DNA of 64,000 bases, taken from Datura wrightii. Lineage: Eukaryota; Streptophyta; Magnoliopsida; Solanales; Solanaceae. The notes beneath the pieces are model-generated. The model had not been told where the DNA came from, ran no database searches, and saw nothing but the letters and a program-made list of their open reading frames with translations. The stretch is from NCBI GenBank assembly GCA_035772735.1, contig JASDFA010000007.1, positions 73,632,501-73,696,500 on the forward strand, given 5' to 3'. Positions 34,825 through 47,400 of the stretch are shown here, piece after piece; within the stretch, counting starts at the first letter, position 1; each line of letters starts with the position of its first letter. The translations under genes were made by a program, and so were the position numbers.

Positions 34825-35858
34825 TGTTCGCGCCCAAACACACGCAAGAGTACGCAGTTGTACAAGTAATACAGTGGCTCTCGGATGTTGAACCCACAGG
34901 GACTGGACTAATTCAGCGAATATTCAAAGTTCAAGTGTTAAAATTAACCTCACAAATGATTGATCATAGAAATTTTCGGTAAATTATAATTAAGTCTAGG
35001 GGTGGTCACAAAATAATTTGGAAACGATATAAGAAGCAACTAGAGCTAAGGTCGGATAATCATGCAATGCTACACTTCGTAATGGTTCACGTATGAAATT
35101 ATCAATTATTGTCTCACATAGTTGGAAATGCGATGTTAATGGTCTCTCGAGCCTCTAAATACGACAAACTAGCCTCATAACTACATCGTTGAGCGGAGAT
35201 GTGACATCCTAGTTCCTGGGCAATTCAACTACATGGATGTGGTTTATGGGGTTCGTGCTCTTGATTAGGGACTTTCGTACCTCTATTCATTAACCTAACT
35301 CAGCTTCACAACTACTTCTACAAGTGGTGGAGTGACAATTCTAAGCCGGTGTCTTGCTATCATCCCGTTTTATCAACCAAGCAATTCAATTTAGGTATAT
35401 TATTTATCCTAATTACGAATCATATCAAAAGATAAGAACTTGCTCCCTAAATTCCTATGTTCTTGCCTAGGGTTACTCTTTCAAGCTTTTACCTAGATTA
35501 ACATGTATGTTTTCATAGTGATCAAGCGTAAAAACAACCATAATAAATAATGTAAGACAAAACAACAATTAACAACTCAAACCAAAATGAATTCATGCAT
35601 TACAATCATATCACGTGGCCTCATTCCTAAGGGAAGGGTTTTAGCCACCCATGTTCGTATAATCACTTAGAAACATCATTAAAGTAGAGTTCTTACAAGA
35701 ATAGGTAAAAGAGAATGTAAAATTAGTGAACCCTAGGTGAGTTCTTCACTTCTCCCTTCGCTCCTCTACGGTTTCCAGAAAATAGTTCGTGACAAATAAT
35801 TTTAGAAGCTAAGGGTTTAATTTATAGTAAATGCGAAATTTACAATTTTCGACTACTC
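34825..35858 (-). repeat. 5' LTR of F, U3 truncated
   Basis: Aligns with 28594-29630 and stops at about 35850-35860, where C gag sequence begins. The lost part is the GC-rich U3; the TATA-like region just inside is kept. Confidence 0.8.
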
Positions 35859-36960
35859 ATACCTTGGTTCCTGACCCTGAGCTCTCACTGCATTCACCTT
35901 TGAGCTCTAGGACCCATAATATGCTTCGTGAGCAGGTCTAAAGATGTCTGCATGTGAGCCAACTCCTGATCACGTTCCTCCTCTTTACTGCATTGATCCA
36001 CAGTCATCTTTATAGCATATGTACCTGCAGCTGCTTCAGCTTCCCTTATATGCCAGGCTCTTTTTGTTTTGGTCACTCGGTCTAGCGCTATAGTTGCTTG
36101 CTTCTATGAGTGACTCATTAGTGCTCCTCTTTCCACTATATCTGCTACAACCTTAGTGGTGTTGTTCAAACACCTGTAAAAAATTTTAACAAACTGTCAT
36201 CGAGAATTTTGTGATTTGGGCACCTTGTTAGCTTCTTCTTAAATCTCAGCCATGTCTCATTGAGTGCCTCTGTCTTCAACTGTCAGAAATTCTAGATCTC
36301 ATCCTTTAGCTATAGCATCCTGGAAGGTGGGAAGAACCTTTCCAAAAAGGCTTGTTTCAGCTCCCTCTAGTTGCTGATAGAGTCGTTTGGCAACTCTGAC
36401 AACCATAAAGTGGCCTCTCCAGATAGAGAGAATGGGAAAAGTCTCAGCCTGATAGTATCCTAGCTGGAACCTGGCAACCTATATGCCTTGCAAGCCCCTA
36501 CAAAGTTCATTAGATGAAGGTTTGCATCATTGGCTGCATTACCACTAACACCCCTTTCATGTTGAGCAACTGAATCATGGTGGTAGTGATGTCAAATATT
36601 TCCCCAGTAGGCAAAGGTGGGGGTACAATTGCTCCTGTCAATCCGGCTTCATTAATATCCAGATCCTCATTATCATCAAACTAAGGACCATATATCTATG
36701 GAACTAGTATTGCCCATGGCCTCTGTTACCCCTTCCCTGAAGGCCAACATTAACTACCTTCCTTATGAGCATCCTCTTCCCCTTGCATGGCAGCTTTCCA
36801 AGCTAACTTTTTCGGCTGAGCTTCAACAGCTAATCTGGCTTGCATCTGCTTAGGGGTTCCATTGCGGTGCTCTATTCTTCTCAATATTCATTCTAGCTCA
36901 AGATTAAGTGGAATCAGGGAGTTTCCGCTTCGCCGAGTACTTGGATTTCACTAAGTGGCA
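35859..36960 (-). pseudogene. C gag, heavily broken
   Basis: Reading the minus strand in changing frames gives PPPLPTGEIFDITTTMIQLL (about 36625), pieces of the Retrotrans_gag capsid core with LERFFPPSRM-like residues (about 36330), and an open C-terminal part with VTKTKRAWHIREAEAAA and a basic-acidic helix (36076-35894). Many stops and frame changes occur between 36600 and 36100. The layout matches gag of Tat-like elements. The insertion of F cuts the downstream end at about 35859. Confidence 0.7.
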
Positions 36961-37052
36961 ACCTGTAGGTGTTAAAAACAAAAGAAAAATGTAAATGAGG
37001 AAATAATGACTAAAAGTTAAACACGAGCAATTAATCTAATCCTAATCCATAT

Positions 37053-37070
37053 TCCCCAGCAACGGCGCCA
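37053..37070 (-). other. Primer binding site of C (tRNA-Asp type)
   Basis: The minus strand reads TGGCGCCGTTGCTGGGGA next to the 5' LTR. Confidence 0.85.
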
Positions 37071-37074
37071 TTTT

Positions 37075-38700
37075 TTATAAAGATCAAATTATACTAATGT
37101 AAAAGTATGATGCGGACATTGTCAATAAAGAACCCAACTAAATTGGGGTCGATCCCACAAGGAATATGGTCAAGATATAGAATAATTCTTAGTATTTATG
37201 CTTTCAGTTCGATTATCTCCTGAAGGGGTTTTTTAAAGAAGTGATCAAGTAAGAGTATTGTAAATTAATGTTGTTGTCATGTTTATGCAATTAACTAGGG
37301 AAATGATCCCCATGGATTCATAACAACTTTGGGTGAATATACTAGTGATCTATCTCAATACTTAGCCTGTATAAATGATAACATAGGTTCATCCAAATGA
37401 ATGACTCGTCCCTATTGGATGACTATACTCAATCATCATATTAGGTCTCTTGAGTGTTTTCACTTTTACTATTATCAATTTGTTCCAAACTAACTATCCT
37501 GCGACCGCAGCTCCAGTTATTCCATAAATCATAAAGTTCAAGGCTCTATTTTCCTTTTCTTTTCTTAATCTCTATCTCTCCAGGTTCAAGCAAGTAGAGA
37601 ATTCAGACAAGTCCTAATGTTTCGCTCCAATAGAAATGTTTAAGATGAAGAGAAGAAAATACAAACATAAGTATTGATTTCAAAACACTATGTGCAAGTC
37701 CAAGTTAGTTATTCCACCATGATTCCCACAACTCTAGTTGTGGATGTTTTAGCCTCTCATGTCTGTAAGAAAAGAATTAGAATTCGTGGAAGAAATCATA
37801 ATTAGAGACTTACAATGATGATTGAAATAAAACCCAATTGATTATTGCAAATTCAACTTCAAACAATTCAAGAATAATGAATAATATCTCCATGAATATT
37901 AAAAAACTCAAGAAGAATCTCAAAAGTATGGTTCTCTCTCAAAAAGTCGGTCTCCTAACAAAAATAACCTAAAAGTATTTATACAAATAATCAGAAAACT
38001 TTCCTAAATTAACAGGAAAATTGTTATAATTGTCGTCACCAGATCCTACGAGTCGTAGCTTGTAGCTACGATTCGTACCTTCAATTCATACAATGCTATG
38101 TATCTTTGAAATTGGTTAAGTCCTAGGAGATGGTACGACTCGTACAATGCTGTTGCGTGTCGTACATTTCTGTTGTGGACTGATATTGTGAAGTCTAGCA
38201 TCCTCTGAATATTTCCACGAATGCTTTGGTATACCGTACCTCGATCTCACGACCCGTGGTATCCTCTCGTACCCTGGAATTTTCCAAACAACTTTTGCTC
38301 TAAAGTAACCACGACTCCTTGTTATGAGTCGTATGTGGTCATTACGACTCATGGTTGGTACCCGTACCAGGAGACTAGACAAGTGCATACTTCTATAATT
38401 TTCCACAACTGCTCTTGGCGGCTCGTACCAAGAGTCATACTTGGCTATCACCCTGTGAAGTTCCTCTGGTTTTATCATGAATGCATAGTACAGCTCATAC
38501 CACCAAGGTACGACTCGTACTGAGGCCTACAACTTCATAATTTTCTACACTCTTTTCACTTATTTTACAGAATCCAACTCCAACACATGATTTCTCAGAA
38601 AATAAAGAAAAAGTGCATCATATATGTATAAACACACCTAAAACCATGTATCTTTCATTAGTTTTAAGTGTAGAAAGTGTTGTAAACCCACAACACATCA
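37075..38700 (-). repeat. 5' LTR of C (about 1626 bp)
   Basis: Partner of 12643-14258. The inner end is eroded (TTATAAAGATC instead of TGATAACGCTC). It carries the same crowd of TACGACTCGTA-type words at 38040-38520. No coding sequence is seen. Confidence 0.85.
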
Positions 38701-38741
38701 AGATACATAATTGAACTAAATTTATGTGACATAGATGCATA

Positions 38742-41700
38742 CTAAGACATGAATAGGACTGATGAGCATGAAATTGACAAGAACCTGAACGGAGTACTAA
38801 GGAGGGAATATGTATCTGATGCTGAGGCTGAGCTATAAGAGAAGAGGTGAGGGTATTTATCCATCATATTTGCTTCGTCTTCCGCATAGCTCCCTCAACT
38901 AACTGATTTCTCCAAAGAACCCTTACTGAGGTGACCTCCTTATTTCTCAACTTACGAACTTAACGATCAAGGATCTAAACGGGGACCTCTCTGGAAGAGA
39001 GGCTATCCTTTATGCCAACACTCTCTAAAAGAACAACTGAGGTCAGATCACCCATGCACTTTTTCAACAGAGACACATGAAAGATTGGATGCACTGATGC
39101 TAACTCCGCAGGAAAATCCAACTCATAGGCCAGATTTCTTCCCAAACCTTATCACCCCTTTCATAGGTGTAATTTTCAGGTATACCCAATCATCTACAAC
39201 CAACTCCAACTCTCTTCTCCTCATATCTGCATATGATTTCTAATGACTTTGAACTATTTTCAGTCGTTCCCTGATAAGCTGAACCTTCTGCATGGCCTCA
39301 TGTACTGAATCAGGCCCTATCAAGGTAGCTTCACCAACTTCAAACCACCCTATAAGAGACCTATATCTCCTACCATATAATTTCTCGAACGGTGCTATTT
39401 GAATACTGGAGTGGTAGCTATTGTTATATGCAAACTCAATGAGAGATAAATGATCATTTCAATTGCCTTTGAAATTAATCACACAAGCCCTCAACATATC
39501 CTCCAGATTCTGAATGGTCCGCTCAGCCAAGCCATCTATCTGTGGATGGAAACTTGTACTGACTTTAACTTGGGTACCAAGTCCCTTTTGAAATGACTTC
39601 CAGAATATGAGGTGAACTGAGTACTTCTATCTGAAATCATGGAAAATGGGACTCCATGCAATCTAGCTAACTCTCGGATGTATAGTTTAGCATAATTCTC
39701 CTCTGAATTTATGGTCTTAACTAGTAGGAAATATGCTGACTTAGTCATCTGGTATATAACCACCCAAATCGAGTACTATTGTCAGTGCGTATGAGGTAAA
39801 CCTGTAATACAATCCATGTTTAATTCTTTCCACTTTCAAGTAGGAATGCTGATATCCTGAGTCATACCCCTAGGTCTCTGATGTTCAACCTTGGCCTGTT
39901 GGCAGTTTGGACACATAGCCACAAATTCTGTAATATATTTCTTCATTTCATTCTACTAGTAGACTTTCCATAGATCATGGTACATTTTGGTGGCACCTAG
40001 GTGGATAGAGTACCTGGAGCTGTGAGCTTTCGTTAGTATCGGTTACCTCAAATCATCTATATCTGAAACACACAACTTGTTCTGGTAACGGAGCACATAT
40101 CATCCACTTTGGAGAATGCTTCCACCTCTTTCCTTAGGACTACTTCCTTCAATTTAAGTAATATTGGGTCATCATCTTGTCTTGCCTTAATCTCCACCAC
40201 AAGGGAGGACTCTGACCCATTCTAGACTACAACTCCACCTTCTGCTGAGTCAATCAAATGAACTCCTAACTATGCCAGCCTAAGGACGTCCTTAACCAGT
40301 TCTTTCTTATCATCCTCAATATGAGCAACACTATCCATTGATAGTCTCCTGAGGGCGTCATCCACTAAATTGGCTTTACTTGGATAGTACAAGACACTTA
40401 TATCGTAGTCTTTCAACAACTCCAACCATCTCCTCTGACGAAGATTAAAATCCTTCTGATTGAACTCATACTTAGGCTTTTGTGGTCAGTAAACACATCT
40501 ACATAAACCCTATAGAGGTAGTGCCTCCAAATCTTCAAGGAAAATACTACTGTTGTTAGCTCAAGATCGTGAGTCAAGTAGTTCTTTTCGTGAATTTTGA
40601 GCTATGTGGAGGCATATTCTATAACTTTGTCATGTTGCATTAGAACACACCCAAGGCCAATTCTGGAGGCATCACAATAGATCACGAACCCATCTGAACC
40701 TTCTGGCAGAGTCAAGACTAGGGCTGTAGTGAGTCGAGTCATCAACTATTCAAAACTCTTCTCACAAGCATCGAACAATTGAAACTTGATTTTCTTCTAG
40801 ATCAACTTGGTCATAGGGGAGGCGATAGAGGAGAATCCTTCTAAGAACCGTCCGTAATAACCGACTATGCCCAAGAAACTCCTAATGTCTGATGGCAAAA
40901 TGGGTCTTGGCCAGTTCTTAACTGCTTCTATCTTTTTCGAATATACTTGAATGCCTTTGCTGGAAATGACATGACCAAGAAACATTACTAATTTCAAGCA
41001 GAACTCACACTTGTTGAACTTAGGGAACAACTGACGGTCCCTGAGACTCTGCAAGACTATTCTGAAATAGTCTACATGCTCATCCTCACTTCGGGAATAG
41101 AGAAGGATGTCATCTATGAAAATGATTATGAAATGTCCAAGTATTATTTGAACACCTTGTTCATCAGGTCCATAAAAGATGTAGGAGCATTCGTTAATCC
41201 AAAAGACATAACAACAAATTCATAGTGACCATATCGAGTTCTAAAGGCTATTTTCAAAATGTCACATTCTCTGACTCGGAGTTGATAATAGTCTGATCTA
41301 AGGTCTATCTTTGAAAAGAAGCTAGAACCCTAAAGTTGATCGAATAGGTCATCAATCCTTGGAAGAGGACACCTGTTCTTGACCGTGACCTTATTCAACT
41401 GACGGTAGTCAATGCACATCCTGAGTGAACCATCTTTCTTTCACATAAATAGAATTGGGGCACCCCATGGAGAGATGTTGGATGTGATGAAACTCTTATC
41501 TAAAAGGTCCTTCAGTTGTTCATTTAACTTTTTAAGCTCAGTTGAATCCATTCTTAAGGAGGTATTGAGATAAGCTGGGTATCTGGAAGAAGGTCTCTTT
41601 TGCGAAATCGATCTCCCGCTCAAGAGGGATTTCAGGAAGATCTTCGAAAAACACATCTAGAAACTCATTAACGACTGGAACTGAGTAAAGAGTTGGGGAT

Positions 41701-43361
41701 TTGAAACCAGAATCCCTTCCTAAACTAGGTGATAGATCTATCTCTTAGAAATTATTTTTCTATCCTTAAGGTAAGAGATAAGCCGACCCTTAAGCGTTGA
41801 AGTACTACCTTTCCACTCTAGATCTGGTTCATTAGGAAACTGGAACCTAACGACTCTAGTTCTGCATTCAATTGAGGAAAGGCAAGAGTGTAACCAGTCC
41901 ATGCCAAGAGTGAGGTCAAAATTGGCTATATCTAACTCTACTAGATCAACTGAAGTGACCCTCTCTAAAACTATGACCGTGCAGTTTTTGTATACCCAAC
42001 TAGCTATGACCGGCTCACCGACAGAGGTAGAGATTGAAAAGGATTTTGAGAGGATTTTTGGACTCATATCAAACTAAACTGCAATATAAGGAGTCACGAA
42101 AGAAAGTGTGTCTCCTGGACCTAGTAAAGCATAGACATCAATATTAAAGAGATGTAAGATACCAATAACTACGTCAGGTGAGTTCTCCTGGTTCTAACAT
42201 GAGGATAGAGCATAAAATCAATTCTGGTGCTGACCACCTCCTGTACCTGAAGTAGTACCCTGTTGAGTTGGTTGACCAGTCTGAGCTGCTAATGTAGTGG
42301 ATTGGGTCTTCCTCGGTCCAGTTGATGGGCAATCCTCAACCTGTGACCTAGTTGGCCACAACCAAAAGAACCCTCCTTGCCTAGATGGAACTCACATGGA
42401 TGGTTCTTACCATACTTAGGACATGCTAGGAAAGTGCGGCTACTAGAGATATGGATCTGAGATTGAGAGTCTGATGATCCACCCCTCCGATCTTTACGGG
42501 GCCTAAAAGAGGGAGTATTGGCTGAACAGGGTGTTGGGGGTCTCTGTTGCTACTATAGGAGACTACCACCACCTGATCTCTATTGTGAATACTCGAACTG
42601 ACCTGTCCAAGGCTGCTTACTCTCCCTTTCTGTTTCTATCAATTTCTCCTTCTCAATTTGCTATACATGGATTATAAGTCTGGAAATGTCCATGTTGCTG
42701 ATGAGCATGGCGGTCCTACACTTCTTGACATCCAAGTCTGAGACTCCATTAATGAACTTTCTCATGCGCCTCAGCTCGGCAACCATCTCTGGGGCATATT
42801 TTGATAGTTGACTGAATTTTAAAGCATACTCTTACACCATCATATTATCCTATTTCAGATTGATGAATTCTACTTTCTTTGCTTCCCTCAGCTCCTGGGC
42901 AATGAACTTGTCCAGAAACACAGTCACAAACTCGTCCCACCCCATCAGACCTATGCCAACCCGTCTTTCCTCTTTCCATTGCCTATACCATATCTGAGAC
43001 ACTCTTTTCAGCTGATAAGGGGCCAAGTCTACACTTTCGACAGAGGTAATACCCATGATTTGGGTAATCTTCTGAACCTCACCAATAAGGTCTTGTGGGT
43101 CCTCATCCACCTTAAACCTATGAAATTCTGGGGAATTCATCCAAGTAAAGTCCCAAACTATGGTAGTAACTGTAGGCCCATTCGTATTGGTAGGTATGAC
43201 AGCCTGCTAGTTGACCTAGTTTGCCACCGCCTGAGCTAGCATCTGAATAGCAACCTTAAACTCGGCAGGTGTCACCAGTCATCTTGAGGGGCTACTGGAG
43301 TTGGTGGAGCTTGCTGGTTGGCATTACCGTTCCTCCTTCAATTTATTCTTCTAGGAGGCAT
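38742..43361 (-). pseudogene. Element B gag-pol polyprotein, heavily broken
   Basis: Minus strand, starting MPPRRIN at 43361. Gag core pieces lie at 43140-42850 (MNSPEFHRFKVDEDPQDLI), a zinc-knuckle linker about 42420-42300, protease about 42110-41740 (IANFDLTLGMDWLHS), RT about 41600-40830 with FIDDILLYS (about 41110), RNase H about 40730-40340, integrase about 40100-39100 (ISDRSTQFTSYSGSHF near 39640), and a chromodomain-like end down to a TAG at 38742-38744. Stops and frame changes occur throughout, denser than in A. This was a chromovirus polyprotein; nothing full length can be made. Confidence 0.83.
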
Positions 43362-43565
43362 TATAAACTGAAAATGGTAAAGCACAAGTTAGAAGGACAT
43401 TTTAGAGTTTCATACTCTACGCACGATAAGAATCATGGAGAAAAGGGAATTTTTCTAAAAAAGCCTCATAGCCTCTTCCTCATAAGTGTGGTGCGCTTCA
43501 CAACTATGAAAAATAACTCTACTTGATGTGTCTTTCAGACACCCTAGGATACTCTAAACCTAATT

Positions 43566-43578
43566 CTATGATACCAAG
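43566..43578 (-). other. Primer binding site of B (tRNA-iMet type)
   Basis: The minus strand reads TTGGTATCATAG, one change from the usual initiator tRNA-Met site, directly inside the LTR end TGTCGCGACC at 43581. Confidence 0.75.
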
Positions 43579-43580
43579 TT

Positions 43581-43603
43581 TGTCGCGACCCAAGCTAAGA
43601 CCC
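43581..43603 (-). repeat. Remnant of B 5' LTR, U5 end
   Basis: TGTCGCGACCCAAGC matches the ends of the other chromovirus LTRs. Similarity to B's own 3' LTR (from 10349) fades after about 23 bases, and sequence of element G follows. The rest of this LTR resumes at about 51649. Confidence 0.7.
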
Positions 43604-44205
43604 CAGATAAAGACATTAGGGTTATATATATATGTACTTCATACTTATGGGTTTTAGCGTGTTGTCCTTACTTTCATGATCTTTCTTGATTTATAGTCAT
43701 GATTTCAGACTAACGTTTTACTAGCATATTTTACTTACCTTATATATTTAGTATATTCAAAGTATTGAACGCATACTCTATGTTATATCATCTCATGATA
43801 TAGGTTCGGGTGATCCATATTAGTCTCTCCATTAGCTCGCTCCTGCTCAAACCAGCCAGTTTCCCTAGTCTTGGTGAGTCCTTATCATCCGGGACGCCTA
43901 TTAGTTTATTTTGTTATGTCTTCTTTTAGTTTCAGACTTAGTGAGCTAGTGAGGGGTGTTGTCCGATCAGCTCATCATAGTAGTAGAGGCTTTTCAGACA
44001 ATCATGTATAGACAGATCAATGTTGTTGTTTTGTTTTCACGCTTTTATTCATATGTTAACCAGACTTTTGCTTATATTATGTTCATGCTTTATTTATGTA
44101 TAATAAGGTCCTTATCATGCTATGTATGTGCCATGGGTTAGATTGGATTCATTCGTGGTTCCAGGTCCCATGTCTCAATCTGTGATCTTAGCTTGGGTCA
44201 TGAAA
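43604..44205 (+). repeat. 5' LTR of G, truncated
   Basis: Matches 51050-51648 (shared TATATATGTACTTCATA, CATGATATAGGTTCGGGTGA). It starts in a TA/TG microsatellite that is longer in the 3' LTR (about 51015-51075). Confidence 0.82.
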
Positions 44206-44222
44206 AATTTGATATTAGAGCA
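44206..44222 (+). other. Primer binding site of G, decayed
   Basis: TTTGATATTAGAGC follows the LTR end. It differs from the initiator tRNA-Met site at two bases, both G/C to A/T changes. Confidence 0.7.
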
Positions 44223-44413
44223 AAGGTTTAGGTGTGTCCTAGGGCATCTGAAATCCTCGTTTAGTAAAGTCTTTTTCATGGGTGTGAAGTGCGTCACACT
44301 TATGAGGAAGAGGCTACGAGACATTTTAGGAAAGTTCCCTTCTTTCATGATTTGTGTCATGCGATGGAGTACATCTCTCTATTCCTCTAACTCATGTTAT
44401 ATGCTTTTGCAGA

Positions 44414-47400
44414 AACACGCCTCCCCACCGAGTCAATGGAAGAAGAAATGGCAATGACAATGGCTATGGCAATGGAAATAGAGATGGGCTTCAGCTAGCC
44501 CCACCATCTCCAGAAGATCCTTCACCTGAGAAGGTTACTCATGCCGAGTTCAGGGTGGCATTTCAGATGTTAGCACAGGCCATGACCACTCAGGTCAACC
44601 AGCAGTTTGTGGCTCATGTGAACCAGAATGGGAATGCGGCAGTGACAAAAGTGCAAGACTTCCTCAGGATGAATCCACCTGAGTTTCTTGGATTGAGGGT
44701 GGATGAGGAACCATATGACTTCATAGAGGAGGTTCAGAAGATCACCTAGATTATGGAGGTGACTGGAGAGAAGAGTGCACACTTAGCCTCCTATCAGCTG
44801 AAGGGGGGTCGATCATATATAGTTCTGGTAGTGGAAGGAGAGCATGGGAGTAAGTGGGGTTCCCATTGGTTGGGATGAGTTTGTTACCGCCTCCTTTGAC
44901 AGATTCTTTTCTCAAGAGTTGAGGGAGGCAAAGGAATCTGAGTTCATCAATCTGAAGTAGAACAACATGATTGTCCAAGAGTACCTTAGAGTTTACCCAA
45001 TTGTCAAAGTATGCACTGGAGATAGTGGTTGATCTGAGGGTTCATATGAGAAAGTTCGTGAATGGGGTGGTAGATTCATTAGTCAAGGAGTGCAGGCTCC
45101 ACCATACTGATCAGTGATATAGATATCTCCCGGCTAATAATATATTCCCAACAGATGGAGGTAGAGCAGATGAAGGAGAAGGAGAGAGAGGCCAAGAGGG
45201 CTAGGATGGGGAGTCATGGGTATTTCCAGTAGAGATCTGATAGTGGGCATCACCCTTAGTTCCACTAGAGGTCGTCAGCCCCAACTCCCTCATCAGCCAG
45301 TGTTCCATCCAAAACTTGAGGAGATCACAGAGGCAGAGCGTCAGGCTCTAGGGGTCAGAGGAGCATGTCAGGGGAACACACTTTTCCAGCTTGTAGGAAG
45401 TGTGGCAGGAAGCACCCTGTTGATTGCTTTCTTGTCTCAAGTGTGGGAAGCCCGAACATATTCTTAGATATTGTCCTTCAAATAAGCAGGGTAAAGGTTG
45501 GGGGTTATGCCTCAGATGCCACTTCAGTAGCTCCAGCAACTCGACCATCTCAGCAAGGGGCATCTTCTAGTGTAGCAGGCGGACATCGCCAGAATAGGTT
45601 CTATGCACTCTCATCTTGTCAGGAGCAGGAGTGCTCACCTGATGTAGTTACTAATATGTTATGAGTATTCCATCTTGATGTTTATGCATTGTTAGATCCA
45701 AGGGATACATTGTCTTTTGTGACTCCTTATATTGCTATTAGTTTCGGATTTAGTCCTGAAATCCGGTCAGAACCCTTATCAGTCTCTTCTCCTGTCGGTG
45801 AGTCAATTTTAGCTTGATGGGTATACAAAAATTACCCTGTCACGATTCTTCAAAAAGTCACCTGAGCCGACTTAGTGGAGTTACATATGACCAATTTTGA
45901 TGTAATATTTGGTATGGATTGTTTACGTGCTTATTATGCCTAAGTCAATTATAGAACCCGTACGGTAGAGTTTCAGTTTTCAGCTGAATCAGTCCTAGAG
46001 CGGAAGGGTAATTCACCTGTGCCTGTAGGTCGCTTGTTTCCTACCTCAAGGCCAGAAAGATGATCTCCAAGGTTGTATGTAACATCTAGTTTGGGTCAAG
46101 GATTCGATGTCGGAGACCCCGACTCTTCAATCAGTTCTAGTTGTATGTGAGTATCCGGAGGTGTTTCTAGACTATCTACCAGGAGTCCCTCCCGAGCGAG
46201 TGATTGACTTTGGTATTGACCTTTCCCTGATATGCAGTCTATATCTATTCCTCCTTATAGAATGGCTTTAGCCAAGCCAAAAGAGTTGAAAGAGCAGTTG
46301 AAGGATCTCTTAGATAAGGCTTTCATCAGGCCTAGTAAGTCCCCATGGGATGCCCAATTCTCTTTGTTCAATAGAAGGATGGTTCCCTTCGGATGTGCAT
46401 TGATTATTGACAGTTGAACAAGGTCACAATCAAGAATAAGTATTTCCTCCCCAGGATTGATGACCTTTTCGACTAGCTTCAAGGTGTTAAGTGCTTTTTG
46501 AAGATAGATCTCAGATCCGGCTATCACCAACTTAGAGTTAGGGAGAGTGTCATTCCGAAGACAGCCTTCAGGACTCGGTATGGTCACTATAAGTTTGTGC
46601 TTATATCTTTTGGACTAAAGAATGCTCCTTTAACTTTTATGGACTTGATGAATAGGGTGTTCAAGAAGTATTTGGATGTGTTCATGATTGTTTTTGTAGA
46701 TGACATTCTCATATGCTATCGGAGAGAGGAAGAGCATACCGCTCATTTGAGGATTGTGTTGCAGACTCTCAAGGATCACCAGTTGTTTGCTAAATTTAGC
46801 AAGTGTGAGTTTTGGCTGAACTCAGTAGCATTCTTAGGTCATGTGGTATCTAGTGAGGGTGTGCAGGTGGACTCTCAAAAGATAGGAACGGTAAAGAATT
46901 ATCCTAGACCTGTCAGTCCTACGGATATTAGGAACTTTTTGGGCTTAGCTGGCTACTACAGGAGGTTAGTAGAAGGATTTTCATCCATTGCAGCACTGTT
47001 GACTAAGTTAATCCATAAAAAGGTTAAATTTCAATAGTCTGAGGCTTGTGAAAAGAGTTTTCAAGAGTTAAAGACTCGACTCACTTCAGCCCCAATCTTG
47101 ACCCTACCGGAGGGCACAAATGGTTTTGTTGTGTATTGTAATGCTTCTAGGGTTGGTCTTGGTTGTGTGTTGATGCAGCATGGTAAGGTCATTGCATATG
47201 CCTCCAAATAGATTAAGACTCATGAGAAAAATTATCCAATGCATGATCTAGAGTTGGAAGCTGTAGTGTTTGCTTTGAAGATTTGAAGGCACTCCTTGTA
47301 TATGGTGCATGTGGATGTGTTCACTGACCATAAGAGCCTTTACTATGTGTATACTCAGAAGGACCTGAATTTGCGGCAAAGGAGATGGCTAGAGCTTCTC

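Larger units (their letters stand above)
28594..35858 (-). mobile_element. Element F: Tat-like LTR element with gag and protease only
   Basis: The 3' LTR is 28594-30197 and the 5' LTR is 34825 to about 35858, with its outer 560 or so bases missing. The primer site is tRNA-Asp type and the polypurine tract AAGTGTGGGG. The internal region of about 4.6 kb holds gag and a protease remnant, then 2 kb of noncoding DNA; RT and integrase are absent. Its LTR start and 3' noncoding block match D, so D and F belong to one group despite different coding parts. Confidence 0.82.
12643..38700 (-). mobile_element. Element C: Tat-like Ty3 element, host to D, E and F
   Basis: LTRs lie at 12643-14258 (3') and about 37075-38700 (5'). 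A tRNA-Asp-type primer site is at 37053-37070. The outer flanks AGGTA (12638-12642) and AGATA (38701-38705) form a five-base target duplication with one change. Internal pieces are 35859-37052 (gag), 28397-28593 (gag/protease link), 24275-25492 (protease) and 14259-18592 (accessory ORF and 3' DNA). No RT, RNase H or integrase was recognised in these pieces, so the copy was probably non-autonomous or lost pol. Confidence 0.8.

Noticed and set aside
45216..45664. Separate plus-strand proteins in 45216-45664
   Set aside because: These are frameshifted pieces of the G gag zinc-knuckle linker, not independent genes.
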